Origin: Pseudofrankia saprophytica
Lineage (GTDB): Bacteria > Actinomycetota > Actinomycetes > Frankiales > Frankiaceae
Reading direction: 5' to 3'
Length of the DNA stretch: 64,000 bases
Assembly: GCF_000235425.2 (NCBI RefSeq)
Contig: NZ_KI912266.1
Location: forward strand, 333,684 to 397,683
Below the pieces are notes generated by a model. That model searched no databases. It was not told the DNA's origin and saw only the letters and a program-made list of their open reading frames with translations. Within the stretch, counting starts at the first letter, position 1. Each line of letters opens with the position of its first letter. A program made the position numbers and the translations under genes. Below, in pieces: positions 37,070 to 45,709 of this stretch.

Positions 37070-37401
37070 AGATCTGCCTTCTTCGTCGGGACGACGCTCG
37101 CGATACCCACCCGAGTCCGACCCAATTGGATCTGATCCCCAGACGACGAGCACGTCAAGAATGTGAGGAACGGACACGTCGACAGTCATGTCACGCGTCG
37201 CAGTCCTTGAGGTTACCAGGCTCCGGACATCTCCCGTCGCCGGCGTCTCCCGCGCGGCTCGTTCTGGTGCTCAGCCCGATGCTCGCCCCGGTGTTCGGCG
37301 CCTCGGGCCGGTGCCCGGTGCCCGGCCCGGACGATCGCCGGACATGTCCGGCGACGGAGCCAACGTCGGGAGGATCATAATTGTCAGCTACCGTCGGTCG
37401 A
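37070..37401. other. Divergent spacer between rplM and the acidic membrane protein gene
   Basis: This 332-bp region should contain the promoters of both genes. Only the -10-like element at 37389-37394 stands out; no gene is visible. Confidence 0.5.
37389..37401 (+). promoter_or_regulatory. Candidate leaderless -10 element
   Basis: TACCGT (37389-37394) matches TANNNT and ends seven bases before ATG 37402. Confidence 0.4.
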
Positions 37402-39030
37402 ATGAGCGGCACGGATCCATGGCCGGACGCCGATCGGTACGACAGCGCGAGACCTGTCGGTCACGGCGGCGGGGCCCACGACGCGGCGACCCCCGCTGAC
37501 CGGAGCCCGACGGGCGGCTCGGTGCCACGCGGCGCCCGGGCCTCGGACGACGCTGCGCGGGACAGTTGGGGACCGTCGCCGCGCCGCCAGGCGTCGCCCG
37601 GCGGCTGGACACCGGGCGACGACCCGCTCTTCGGCCCGATGCCCTCCGAGCCCGCCACGGGCGGCCTGGCCAGGCCGCGCGGTCTTCCCGGCCGCTTCGA
37701 CGGCGATGCGTACCCCGCGGCCGACAGCGCCGGGGCGGACAGACTGGGCGAGGCCGGCCCTCGCTTCGTCCGTGCCTGGAACAGCCGCCGCGGCTTCCCC
37801 GACGGCGACTACGGCGACGACGCCGCGGACGACCAGTCAGACCTCGATGAGGGGTTCGAGGACGACGGGTTCGACGAGGACGACGGCTTTGGCGGGGAGG
37901 GGTTCGACGAGGACGGGTTCGGCGACGAGGAGCCCGGCAACGCGACAGCCCCGCACGCGCTCGGCCTCGACGGCCTCGACGAGGCCGAGGGCGTGGACGA
38001 GGGTCCGTATTCCCGGGCTGGTGGCAGGGGTCTGGGTGCCGGGGGTCTGGGTGGCGGATCCAGGACCGGCGGTCGTTTCGGTGCCCGAGGGGCGCGCCTC
38101 GCGGCTCGGCGCTGGTCGGAGGACCCGCCCGGCGAGGATGCCGACGGGGACCCCTACGACGAGGCGGATCAGCCACGTGCCGACCGGGTGGGCGGGCCGT
38201 CGCGACGGAAGTGGCGGCTGTTGTTCATCGCGGTCGGCGTGCTGGCGGTGCTTGCCGTGACGTACCGAACGATGACGGGCTCCCCCACCGAGAGCACCCC
38301 GGCGGCTCCCATCCCCTCGGTCAAGCCGGTTCCCGCCGACTTCCTCAATTCCGCGGCCACCGACGCCGATCCCGTGACCGAGAACGAGTTCTTCCGGGAC
38401 GCGACCGTCACAGCCGGAAGCCACACCTACTCCAGGGTCGCCCGCAAGCTCGACACCGGCTGCCCCGACCTCACCGGCCAGATCAAGAGCGCGCTCGACC
38501 ACCCAGCCGTGCCGATGCCGCCCGCGCCCGCGGCGCCGAGCGCCGGACCCACCTCCGTGGCCGCGGCGGCACCCACCTCCGCCGGCCCGGCCTCCGCCGC
38601 GGCGCCCACGGCGGCGCCCACGCTCACGGGGCCCGCCTGCCGCCAGCAGGTCCGGGCGCTCTACCTCGGTGAGCCCGACAAGAACGGGCGGCGACTGCTG
38701 GCCGGCGTGACCGTCCTCGTCGTCGACAACGCGGACACCGCGCGGCAGACCGCCCAGATGCTCGAGACCCGTCAGGGCGGGGTGAGCCCGCTGCCGCTGC
38801 CGAACGGGGCACTGCCCGGCGCGAAGATCACCGGGCCGAACGGTGACAACGAGCTGCGGGGCGCGTTCGCGGACGGTCACTACGCGATCATGGTTCAGCT
38901 CGCCTACTCCGACGGGAGCCAGGGCGCGCAGAACGACAAGCAGGTGTCCGACGCCGCCGCCGACCTGCACGCCCTGACGAACCAGCCGCTCGACGAGCGG
39001 TTGCTGATCGGCCGCGGCTACCGGGGCTGA
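37402..39030 (+). CDS. Acidic single-span membrane protein
   Basis: A 542-residue protein. Residues 1-130 are disordered, then an Asp/Glu/Gly/Phe-rich tract (FEDDGFDEDDGFGGEGFDED), a basic stretch, one transmembrane helix at about 270-292 (LLFIAVGVLAVLAVTY) and an extracytoplasmic part of about 250 residues with an Ala/Pro linker in its middle and two Cys (TGCPDLTG, GPACRQQ). No family is recognised. It shares its plan, acidic tract before a single helix and exported C-terminal domain, with the gene at the left window edge. ATG 37402 is preferred to TTG 37381 because of the -10 element. It sits between rplM and truA. Confidence 0.83.
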   Translation: MSGTDPWPDADRYDSARPVGHGGGAHDAATPADRSPTGGSVPRGARASDDAARDSWGPSPRRQASPGGWTPGDDPLFGPMPSEPATGGLARPRGLPGRFDGDAYPAADSAGADRLGEAGPRFVRAWNSRRGFPDGDYGDDAADDQSDLDEGFEDDGFDEDDGFGGEGFDEDGFGDEEPGNATAPHALGLDGLDEAEGVDEGPYSRAGGRGLGAGGLGGGSRTGGRFGARGARLAARRWSEDPPGEDADGDPYDEADQPRADRVGGPSRRKWRLLFIAVGVLAVLAVTYRTMTGSPTESTPAAPIPSVKPVPADFLNSAATDADPVTENEFFRDATVTAGSHTYSRVARKLDTGCPDLTGQIKSALDHPAVPMPPAPAAPSAGPTSVAAAAPTSAGPASAAAPTAAPTLTGPACRQQVRALYLGEPDKNGRRLLAGVTVLVVDNADTARQTAQMLETRQGGVSPLPLPNGALPGAKITGPNGDNELRGAFADGHYAIMVQLAYSDGSQGAQNDKQVSDAAADLHALTNQPLDERLLIGRGYRG

Positions 39031-39061
39031 GCCACGCATACCGGAGCCGAGCCGCGCGTCC

Positions 39062-39961
39062 TCAGCCCGACAACGTCGGCGAGACGCGAACCGCGCGGGT
39101 GGCCTCCGCGCGGGCGGCGAGCGCGGAGTCGGGCGGGTAGCGCACCTCGACGAGCGTGAGCCCGTGCGCGGGGAGCACGGTGACGCCCGGGTCACGGACG
39201 GCCCTGGCCAGAATGTGGGACACCCAGCCGGCCTGGTGCCGACCCTCGCCGACGGCGACCAGGGCCCCGACGAGAGCCCGGACCATCGAGTGGCAGAACG
39301 CGTCCGCCTCGACGTCGGCGATGACGACTCCGTCCGTGGCGCGGCGCACGTCCAGGCGCAGCAGCGTCCGGATCGTCGTCGCCCCCTCCCGCCGGCGGCA
39401 GAACGCGGCGAAGTCGTGCTCACCGAGCAGCACCAGCGCCGCCCGCCGCATCCCGTCGGCGTCCAGCGGACGCGGCCAGGCCAGCGTGTCGTGCCGGCGG
39501 AGTGGGTCGGCGCCGTAGGAGGCGTCGCTGATCCGGTAGGCGTAGCGCCTGGACAGGGCCGAGAACCTGGCGTCGAACCCCGGCGGCGCCGGCGCGAGCC
39601 CCGTGACCCGGACCGCGCGGTCGAGCACCCCGTTGAGCCGGCGGGCAAGGCCGCCGAGCGGGACCTCCGCGGGGATGTCGACGTGGGCAACCTGCCCGGC
39701 CGCGTGCACCCCGGCGTCCGTCCGGCCCGCGACGGTGAGCCGCACGGCGGGCAGCCGGGCGACCCGCATCAGGGCGTCTTCCACCTCACCCTGCACCGTG
39801 CGCTGCCCAGGCTGGCGGGCCCATCCGGCGAAGGGCGTGCCGTCGTAGGCGATGTCTATCCGCAGCCGCTGGAGGCCGTCCGCGCTGATGCTCGTCAAGG
39901 CGGCTCGTATCTCCTTGCTTCCCGCGCTTCCCGGGACTGTCCGAACGATCCGCGTATCCAT
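39062..39961 (-). CDS. truA: tRNA pseudouridine(38-40) synthase TruA
   Basis: Isomerises uridines 38-40 in the tRNA anticodon arm. LRIDIAYDGTPFAGWARQPGQRTVQGEVE is split here by position: the fold begins near residue 33, and the catalytic Asp is Asp82 in AGRTDAGVHA. RRYAYRI, ADAFCHSMVR and DPGVTVLPAHGLTL follow as expected. Start ATG 39961 yields 299 residues with about 30 extra at the N-terminus; a later start is possible. It follows rplQ, a common order in actinobacteria, but a terminator-like hairpin lies between them. Confidence 0.95.
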   Translation of the reverse strand: MDTRIVRTVPGSAGSKEIRAALTSISADGLQRLRIDIAYDGTPFAGWARQPGQRTVQGEVEDALMRVARLPAVRLTVAGRTDAGVHAAGQVAHVDIPAEVPLGGLARRLNGVLDRAVRVTGLAPAPPGFDARFSALSRRYAYRISDASYGADPLRRHDTLAWPRPLDADGMRRAALVLLGEHDFAAFCRRREGATTIRTLLRLDVRRATDGVVIADVEADAFCHSMVRALVGALVAVGEGRHQAGWVSHILARAVRDPGVTVLPAHGLTLVEVRYPPDSALAARAEATRAVRVSPTLSG

Positions 39962-40306
39962 TGGCGCACGGGATTCTGTGAGCTCGGTGCCCGCATAGAT
40001 CAGAAACAGCTCTCCGGGACCCGGGAAGTGCTCATGGTCGCACTTTCGGCTGCTCTTTGTCAGCGGGGACCGCCCGCCCAGCTTTGTGCCGGCGCCAGCG
40101 CCTGCGCCTGCGATCACCGGTGCAATGCCGGCTATGGGCGCCAAACGGCGAGAAGCCCGTCTCCCTCGCGGGGGACGGGCTTCCTAGCCGCCGAGGTTGA
40201 CCCAGACGGAGACGGGCTGCCCTCGGCGTCGACCACCCTCAGCGGGTCCTGACGGAGCCCCTGACGAGGCTCGGGTCCGGCGCCCCGCTGAGGACGGGGG
40301 TCACGC
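39962..40306. other. Spacer between rplQ and truA
   Basis: This 345-bp stretch holds the hairpin at 40152-40183 and an inverted repeat CCTCAGCGGG/CCCGCTGAGG near 40234 and 40283. No gene is visible. Confidence 0.55.
40152..40183 (-). terminator. Hairpin terminator downstream of rplQ
   Basis: GAAGCCCGTC (40152-40161) pairs with GACGGGCTTC (40174-40183), with extra C/G pairs inside. Located 124 bp after the rplQ stop; no good U-tract. Confidence 0.65.
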
Positions 40307-40924
40307 TCAGGCGTCCTTGGTGTCGCCCTCGGCCGTTTCCGTGGCCTCAGAGGCCTCGGGGGCCTCGACCTCGGCGGTCTCGGACTCGGCGGCGGTGGCT
40401 TCGGCGGCCTTGGCCTCCTCGGCCTCGACGGCGACGGCCGCCGCGGTCGGCGACTCCTTCGCCAGGTCGGCGGCGGCCTCGGCGGTCGCGCCGGTCGGCG
40501 CCTTGCGGTCGGCGAACCGGGTGCCGCGGGCACGCTCGGCCTCGGCCACGGCCGACTGGCCGACGGTCAACGCCTCGACCAGCTCGATGCGGGCCAGCTG
40601 GGCGTTGTCGCCCTTGCGGAAACCGATCTTGGTGATCCGGGTGTAGCCACCGGGCCGGTTCTCGTAGCGCGGGCCGATCTCGGTGAACAGCTCGTGCACG
40701 ACCGACTTGTTCCGGATGACGCGCATGACGTGCCGGCGCGCGTGCAGGTCGCCGCGCTTGGCCAGCGTGACCAGCCGCTCGGCGTACGGGCGCAGCCGCT
40801 TCGCCTTCGTCTCGGTCGTGGTGATCGCGCCGTGCTCGAACAGCGCGGTGGCCAGGTTCGCGAGAATCAGCCGCTGGTGCGCCGGGCTACCGCCGAGCCG
40901 AGCGCCCTTTGTCGGAGTGGGCAT
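40307..40924 (-). CDS. rplQ: Ribosomal protein L17 with acidic C-terminal extension
   Basis: Residues 1-125 are a normal L17 ([48 protein letters not shown]). Residues after about 130 form an Ala/Glu-rich tail of about 80 residues ([29 protein letters not shown] in part) without predicted fold. Similar but shorter tails occur in other actinobacteria. Last ribosomal gene of the cluster; ATG 40924 has AAAGGAACGAGGG upstream. Confidence 0.96.
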   Translation of the reverse strand: MPTPTKGARLGGSPAHQRLILANLATALFEHGAITTTETKAKRLRPYAERLVTLAKRGDLHARRHVMRVIRNKSVVHELFTEIGPRYENRPGGYTRITKIGFRKGDNAQLARIELVEALTVGQSAVAEAERARGTRFADRKAPTGATAEAAADLAKESPTAAAVAVEAEEAKAAEATAAESETAEVEAPEASEATETAEGDTKDA

Positions 40925-41160
40925 CGAGTTCCCTCGTTCCTTTCACGGTGCTGAGCACCTATCGGACGACCTCCCGACGCGCGAGAAACACCTGATCACG
41001 CATCGTTCAGCCACGACCGGGACGGACATTCCACGGCCACCAGCCGTCTTCCGACAAACCGGCGGCATCGGCCCGCCCGCTGCGAACTCGTCGCCTCAGG
41101 CGGACCAGGTCGGGCTGGTGTTCCGGAGCCCCGGTCGGCTCCGAAACACCACCCAACGTG

Positions 41161-41390
41161 GATCCCTGCGAACAGGTCCTACTGATGAAGCAGTCCTTGC
41201 TGGTAGAGCTGTCTTACCGGTCGAGCTGTACCCGAGCTCCTCGCCGGCAGGCCACCAGCGAAGCCAAATGGCTCCCCGCGAACAGGTCTTACCGGTTGAG
41301 CAGGCCTTACAGATCTTACGAGTCGACCTGTGCCCGAGGTCTTCGCGTAGTCGGGTGGGCCAGGAGGCCACGAGCGAAGCGAGGTGGCCT
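41161..41390. repeat. Degenerate tandem duplication of about 110 bp
   Basis: The segments starting at 41167 and 41278 share TGCGAACAGGTC/CGCGAACAGGTC, then TACxGxT..AGCAGxCCTT, TCTTAC, GTCGA, CTGT and CCCGAG in the same order. Confidence 0.6.
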
Positions 41391-41418
41391 CACTGGCCCA
41401 CCCGACGGAGCGAAGACC
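41338..41418. repeat. Large hairpin element 1 with GCGAAGC loop
   Basis: Arms 41338-41371 and 41384-41418 pair over about 30 bp, interrupted by a GTA/GGA internal loop (41347-41349 against 41407-41409) and small mismatches. The loop region contains GCGAAGC (41374-41380). Confidence 0.8.
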
Positions 41419-41419
41419 C

Positions 41420-41505
41420 GTTCGTGGCGGAGGACACGGCGCGGAGGTCCCGACCGGAGCGAAGCGAGGATCGGGGCCGTAGCGCCGTGCCCGGACGCCA
41501 CGAAC
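41420..41505. repeat. Large hairpin element 2 with GCGAAGC loop
   Basis: GTTCGTGGCG (41420-41429) pairs with 41496-41505; inside, ACGGCGC pairs with GCGCCGT, then a GGA/GTA internal loop, then GGTCCCGA with TCGGGGCC; the loop holds GCGAAGC (41459-41465). Same plan as element 1 with different stem sequence. Confidence 0.8.
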
Positions 41506-41513
41506 AAAGCAAC

Positions 41514-42566
41514 TCAGTACTGCTCGGTCTCGACGTACTCGGTGCCGTCCTCGTCCTGGCCGGCGGAGAACGGCGGGTTGTACGTGTCGGTGCCGTAGGT
41601 GTCGACCGCCTGCCGCGGGTCGAATCCGGGGGGCGAGTCCTTCAGCTGCAGGCCCATGGCCCCAAGCTTGGTCTTCACCTCGTCGATCGACTTCTGGCCG
41701 AAGTTGCGGATGTCGAGCAGGTCCGCCTCGCTGCGCGAGACCAGCTCGCCGATCGTGTGGATGCCCTCGCGCTTGAGGCAGTTGTAGGAGCGGACGGTCA
41801 GGTCCATCTCCTCGATCGGCAGGGCGAGGTCCGCGGCCAGCTGGGCGTCCTGCGCGGACGGGCCGATGTCGACACCCTCCGCCTCGGCGTTGAGCTCCTG
41901 GGCCAGCCCGAACAGGCCGACCAGGGTCTTGCCGGCGCTCGCCATCGCGTCCCGCGGCGAGATCGACGGCTTGGCCTCGACGTCGACGATCAGCCGGTCG
42001 AAGTCGGTCCGCTGCTCGACACGGGTCGCCTCGACCTTGTAGGTGACCTTGAGCACCGGCGAGTAGATCGAGTCGATCGGGATGCGACCGATCTCCTGGC
42101 CGGGCTGCTTGTTCTGCGCGGCGCTGACGTAGCCACGGCCGCGCTCGACGGTCAGCTCGATCTCGAGCTTGCCCTTGTCGTTGATGGTCGCCAGGTGCAG
42201 GTCGGGGTTGTGCACCTCGACGCCCGCCGGCGGCGCGATGTCCGCCGCGGTGACCTCGCCGGGGCCCTGCTTGCGCAGGTACATCACCGTCGGCTCGTCG
42301 TTGTCCGAGCTGACGACCAGCTCCTTGAGGTTCAGGATCAGGTCGGTGACGTCTTCCTTGACCCCGGGAACCGTCGAGAACTCGTGCAGCACGCCGTCGA
42401 TCCGGATGCTCGTCACCGCCGCGCCCGGAATGGACGACAGCAGGGTGCGACGCAGCGAGTTGCCGAGGGTGTAGCCGAAGCCCGGCTCCAGCGGCTCGAT
42501 CACGAACCGGGACCGGAACTCGGCGATCGGCTCCTCAGTCAGAGTGGGACGCTGAGCGATAAGCAT
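41514..42566 (-). CDS. rpoA: RNA polymerase alpha subunit
   Basis: A 350-residue alpha subunit. The N-terminal dimerisation domain ([31 protein letters not shown]) and the DNA- and activator-binding C-terminal domain ([19 protein letters not shown]) are complete. Start ATG 42566; upstream GAAGG on the coding strand. It follows rpsD by 253 bp, so it may have its own promoter. Confidence 0.99.
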   Translation of the reverse strand: MLIAQRPTLTEEPIAEFRSRFVIEPLEPGFGYTLGNSLRRTLLSSIPGAAVTSIRIDGVLHEFSTVPGVKEDVTDLILNLKELVVSSDNDEPTVMYLRKQGPGEVTAADIAPPAGVEVHNPDLHLATINDKGKLEIELTVERGRGYVSAAQNKQPGQEIGRIPIDSIYSPVLKVTYKVEATRVEQRTDFDRLIVDVEAKPSISPRDAMASAGKTLVGLFGLAQELNAEAEGVDIGPSAQDAQLAADLALPIEEMDLTVRSYNCLKREGIHTIGELVSRSEADLLDIRNFGQKSIDEVKTKLGAMGLQLKDSPPGFDPRQAVDTYGTDTYNPPFSAGQDEDGTEYVETEQY

Positions 42567-42819
42567 GTGCTACTTCCTTCCAACCACGACGCCCGCCATA
42601 TGACGCCGTGCAGGGCACTCCCCCTGTGCCACTAGGACTCCGAGGGAGTCACGGCGGGGTACGGCCTCTGTCCGCCCGCCCCACCGTCACGCGCGCCGGG
42701 CCCAAGCCACGACGCGCCGTCTTCCATTGTGCTCCCGTCCCGCCCAGTGGGCGGACCGGGCAGGAACGCAGCCATGGCCGCCGGGAAAATCCCGGCGGCC
42801 AGCGACCACTACTCCGCGG

Positions 42820-43446
42820 TTACTTGGAGTAGAGCTCGACGATCAGCTGCTCCTGGACCTGGGTGTCGATGGCGGCCCGAGCCGGCAGCGAGTGAACCAG
42901 GATCCGCATCTGGCTGGAGATCACCTCGAGCCAGCCGGGGACGGTCCGCTGACCGGCGGTCTCCCGCGCGATGATGAACGGGGTGAGCTCCCGCGCCTTC
43001 GGCGCGATCTCGACGATGTCGCTCTCGCTGACCCGGTAGCTGGGAATGTCCACCTTGTGGCCGTTCACCTGCACGTGGCCATGCCGCACCGCCTGGCGGG
43101 CGGCGTCCCGGGACGGAGCGAAGCCCGCGCGGTAGATCACGTTGTCCAGCCGCGACTCGAGGATCTTCAGCAGCTCGTCACCGGTCTTGCCGCTGCGGCG
43201 GTTCGCCTCGTCGTAGTAGCCGCGGAACTGCTTCTCCAGGATCCCGTAGATCCGGGCGCACTTCTGCTTCTCGCGCTTCTGGAGCAGGTACTCGGAGTCC
43301 TTGGTGCGCCCACGACCGTGCTCACCCGGCGGGTAGGGCCGGATCTCGATCGGGCACTTCGGCGACTCACACTTGCTGCCCTTGAGGAACAGCTTCGTCT
43401 TCTCGCGACGGCAACGCTTGCAGTCCGGGCCGACGTAACGGGCCAT
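42820..43446 (-). CDS. rpsD: Ribosomal protein S4
   Basis: A 208-residue S4. The N-terminus MARYVGPDCKRCRREKTKLFLKG has the Cys pair of the zinc-binding form (further Cys in KCESPKC), and the S4 RNA-binding domain is LDNVIYRAGFAPSRDAARQAVRHGHVQVNG. S4 is a primary 16S assembly protein. It follows rpsK at 38 bp. Confidence 0.98.
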   Translation of the reverse strand: MARYVGPDCKRCRREKTKLFLKGSKCESPKCPIEIRPYPPGEHGRGRTKDSEYLLQKREKQKCARIYGILEKQFRGYYDEANRRSGKTGDELLKILESRLDNVIYRAGFAPSRDAARQAVRHGHVQVNGHKVDIPSYRVSESDIVEIAPKARELTPFIIARETAGQRTVPGWLEVISSQMRILVHSLPARAAIDTQVQEQLIVELYSK

Positions 43447-43484
43447 TCGTCCTTCTTCTCTCTGTCTCGTCCGGCTCGGACTGG

Positions 43485-43895
43485 TCAGACCCGGCGCCGC
43501 TTCGGCGGGCGGCAGCCGTTGTGCGGGGTGGGGGTGACGTCCTGGATCGTGCCAACCTCGAGGCCCGCCGCCTGCAGCGACCGGATCGCGGTCTCTCGAC
43601 CGGAGCCCGGGCCCTTCACGAACACGTCCACCTTGCGCATGCCGTGCTCCTGCGCCTTGCGGGCCGCGTTCTCGGCGGCCATCTGCGCGGCGTACGGCGT
43701 TGACTTACGGGAGCCCTTGAAGCCGACGTGGCCGGCCGAGGCCCAGGAGATCACGTTCCCACTCGGGTCCGTGATCGAGACGATCGTGTTGTTGAACGTG
43801 CTCTTGATGTGGGCGTGCCCATGAGCGACGTTCTTCTTTTCCTTGCGGCGCACTTTCTTGACACCGGCACCGCCGGAGCGAGTCTTGGGAGGCAT
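43485..43895 (-). CDS. rpsK: Ribosomal protein S11
   Basis: A 136-residue S11 from ATG 43895: [38 protein letters not shown] and the C-terminal [17 protein letters not shown] are diagnostic. The start is preferred because GGAGG-like bases are absent from longer forms and the N-terminus PPKTR is normal for the phylum. Confidence 0.98.
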   Translation of the reverse strand: MPPKTRSGGAGVKKVRRKEKKNVAHGHAHIKSTFNNTIVSITDPSGNVISWASAGHVGFKGSRKSTPYAAQMAAENAARKAQEHGMRKVDVFVKGPGSGRETAIRSLQAAGLEVGTIQDVTPTPHNGCRPPKRRRV

Positions 43896-43982
43896 GTGCT
43901 GTCGTGGTCTCCGTCTGCGAGGTCGTCGGTCGGCCGGTGGGCGCCGCCCCGGGCCCAACGGGCGGGGGCGGCGGACCGGTGA

Positions 43983-44363
43983 CTACTTCTTGCCGGGCTT
44001 CTTCTTGCCGGCGATGGCGCGACGCGGGCCCTTACGAGTGCGGGCGTTGGTGTGCGTCCGCTGGCCGTGCACGGGGAGGTTGCGCCGGTGGCGGATACCC
44101 TGGTAGCAGCCGATCTCCATCTTGCGCCGGATGTCCTGCTTGATCTCTCGCTGCAGGTCACCCTCGACGCGGTAGTTCGCGTCGATCCACTCACGCAGCT
44201 TGATGACCTCGTCCTCGGTGAGGTCGCGGACCCGGGTGTCCGGGTTGACCCCGGTCGCAGCCAGGGTCGCCCTGGAGCGGGTGCGCCCGATCCCGAAGAT
44301 GTAGGTCAGGCCGATCTCGACCCGCTTCTCGCGGGGCAGGTCAACGCCTGAAAGGCGTGCCAT
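43983..44363 (-). CDS. rpsM: Ribosomal protein S13
   Basis: A 126-residue S13: [29 protein letters not shown] at the start and [22 protein letters not shown] before the basic KKKPGKK tail. ATG 44363 has GGAAGGAAC upstream. First gene of the rpsM-rpsK-rpsD group, with an inverted repeat in its leader. Confidence 0.98.
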   Translation of the reverse strand: MARLSGVDLPREKRVEIGLTYIFGIGRTRSRATLAATGVNPDTRVRDLTEDEVIKLREWIDANYRVEGDLQREIKQDIRRKMEIGCYQGIRHRRNLPVHGQRTHTNARTRKGPRRAIAGKKKPGKK

Positions 44364-44673
44364 GAAGGTGGTTCCTTCCTGCTTGCTTCGGAGGTTTCGG
44401 GCGTCGCCGCCCCCATCGGTCCCATGACCGACGAGGCCCCGGCCTCCGACCGGGGGTTGCGACGCGGGCTGCCGACCGCGCATTCCGCGTGAACGGCCCC
44501 ACCGCGCCCTGACGACGCTTCTACTTGGTGAGAGCTGCTGCTCCGGTGAGACTCCGCAGAGCCTTCGCTCAAGATCTCACCAAGGGCAAGGACGAGCTTA
44601 CTCCCCGCCTGACCGGCACTCTCACACTGCGTGCTGCGCGAGAGCCGGCCCTTCACCCGGCGGCAGGCTCAGC
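44364..44673. other. Spacer between rpmJ and rpsM
   Basis: This 310-bp spacer has no gene. CTTGGTGAGA (44524-44533) is complementary to 44575-44584 with a 41-nt interval that can fold further; it could be a leader structure of rpsM. Confidence 0.55.
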
Positions 44674-44787
44674 TCAGCCCTGCCGCTGCTTGTGGCGAAG
44701 ATTGTCGCAGATGACCATCACGCGCCCATGACGACGGATGACCTTGCACTTGTCGCAGATCTTCTTGACGCTCGGCTTGACCTTCAC
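44674..44787 (-). CDS. rpmJ: Ribosomal protein L36
   Basis: A 37-residue L36 starting at GTG 44787: [20 protein letters not shown] with the zinc ligands C-x2-C-x12-C-x4-H complete (CDNLRH), so it is the zinc-containing form. GGGAGG lies 10-15 bases upstream. Confidence 0.97.
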   Translation of the reverse strand: MKVKPSVKKICDKCKVIRRHGRVMVICDNLRHKQRQG

Positions 44788-44831
44788 GGCTGCCGTTACC
44801 TCCCGCGCGCAGCCGTAAGCCGCGCCTGAGT

Positions 44832-45117
44832 GAACTTGTACAGATCCAGCGAACACCCTGGGGCCAAGCGAAGCTCGACACCGGGGCTCCGGGGTCGCCC
44901 CCGGAGCAACATCAGTGGCAGAACTCTCGAGGACCAGCCAAAGGTCGGCGAACAGAGTCACCGCGACCGGACACTCGCTGAATTTACACGGATCCAGCGA
45001 ACCCCTCGGTCGAGCGAAGCTCGACATCGGGGGTCCGGGGGTCGCCCCCGGAGCAATATCAGTGGCCGGTCCCCTGGGAGCCAACCGAAGGTTGGCGAAC
45101 AGGGTTGCCCCGACCGG
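44832..45117. repeat. Tandem pair of about 148-bp repeats between rpmJ and infA
   Basis: The units (about 44832-44978 and 44979-45117, offset 148) share GATCCAGCGAAC, GCGAAGCTCGACA, the hairpin GCTCCGGGG/CCCCGGAGC (44886-44894 with 44899-44907) and AACCGAAGG-like sequence. The second unit ends at the infA stop. No gene is visible in this spacer. Confidence 0.75.
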
Positions 45118-45339
45118 TCACTTGTAGCGGTAGACGATGCGTCCGCGGGACAGGTCGTAGGGCGACAGTTCGACCACCACCCGGTCCTCCGGAAGAATCC
45201 GGATGTAGTGCTGGCGCATCTTGCCGCTGATGTGGGCGAGAACGCGGTGACCGTTCTGGAGCTCCACGCGGAACATCGCGTTGGGAAGCGGCTCCACAAC
45301 TCGGCCCTCGATCTCGATGGCCCCGTCCTTCTTCGGCAT
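45118..45339 (-). CDS. infA: Translation initiation factor IF-1
   Basis: A 73-residue OB-fold protein: [39 protein letters not shown] and the end [14 protein letters not shown] 45339 has GAGGA close upstream and gives the canonical length; an in-frame ATG three codons earlier (45348) is less suitable. IF-1 acts with IF-2 and IF-3 at the ribosomal A site. Confidence 0.98.
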   Translation of the reverse strand: MPKKDGAIEIEGRVVEPLPNAMFRVELQNGHRVLAHISGKMRQHYIRILPEDRVVVELSPYDLSRGRIVYRYK

Positions 45340-45709
45340 GTCCTCCACTGTCCTGACGTATACGACTGTCGGGGGTCCGGGGTGTTCCCCGGACCGATAT
45401 CCCGGGCCCGCGAGGAAGCCGACCCGAAGCCGGCGACCATGCTGGGCTGCCTCGGTGGCCCATCCAGCCGCGCCCAGTCAGGAACGCCCAGTACCACCAA
45501 CCGACGGCAACCGGGCGATCGAGAGGTCCGCTCGCCGCGGACGCTCTACACGCTGATGATCACCCGCCCTGGCGATCGCCCAAGCGAACGACCATCCACG
45601 CGAGCGATCAGGCGAACCTGCGCCACGGCACAACAGATCGGTGGACGCGAGAGACCACCGCCTTGAAAGTCTACGCGCCGCCTTCGTCAAGGGCTAATCG
45701 AGCGTGGGC
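45340..45709. other. Spacer between map and infA
   Basis: This 370-bp spacer carries a copy of the GC-rich repeat family near 45369-45432 and otherwise no recognisable gene. An infA promoter is expected here but I cannot place it. Confidence 0.5.
45369..45432. repeat. GC-rich interspersed repeat between infA and map
   Basis: It has the perfect hairpin GGTCCGGGG (45374-45382) with CCCCGGACC (45387-45395), loop TGTT, followed by GGAAGCCGACCCGAAGCCGG, matching the family in the rplM-rpsI and rpmJ-infA spacers. Confidence 0.7.

Larger units (their letters stand above)
40925..41513. other. Unusually long rplQ-rpoA spacer filled with repeats
   Basis: In most bacteria this spacer is very short; here it is 589 bp with no gene. 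It contains a degenerate duplication (41161-41390) and two large hairpins (41338-41418, 41420-41505). Confidence 0.8.

Noticed and set aside
44680-45084. A longer minus-strand frame extending rpmJ upstream through the spacer repeats
   Set aside because: L36 is a 37-residue protein; the extra part is repeat-derived spacer and GTG 44787 gives the exact family length.
45663-45690. Minus-strand TTGACG and TAGACT near the map stop as an infA promoter
   Set aside because: The two hexamers are only 11 bp apart, too close for a normal promoter.
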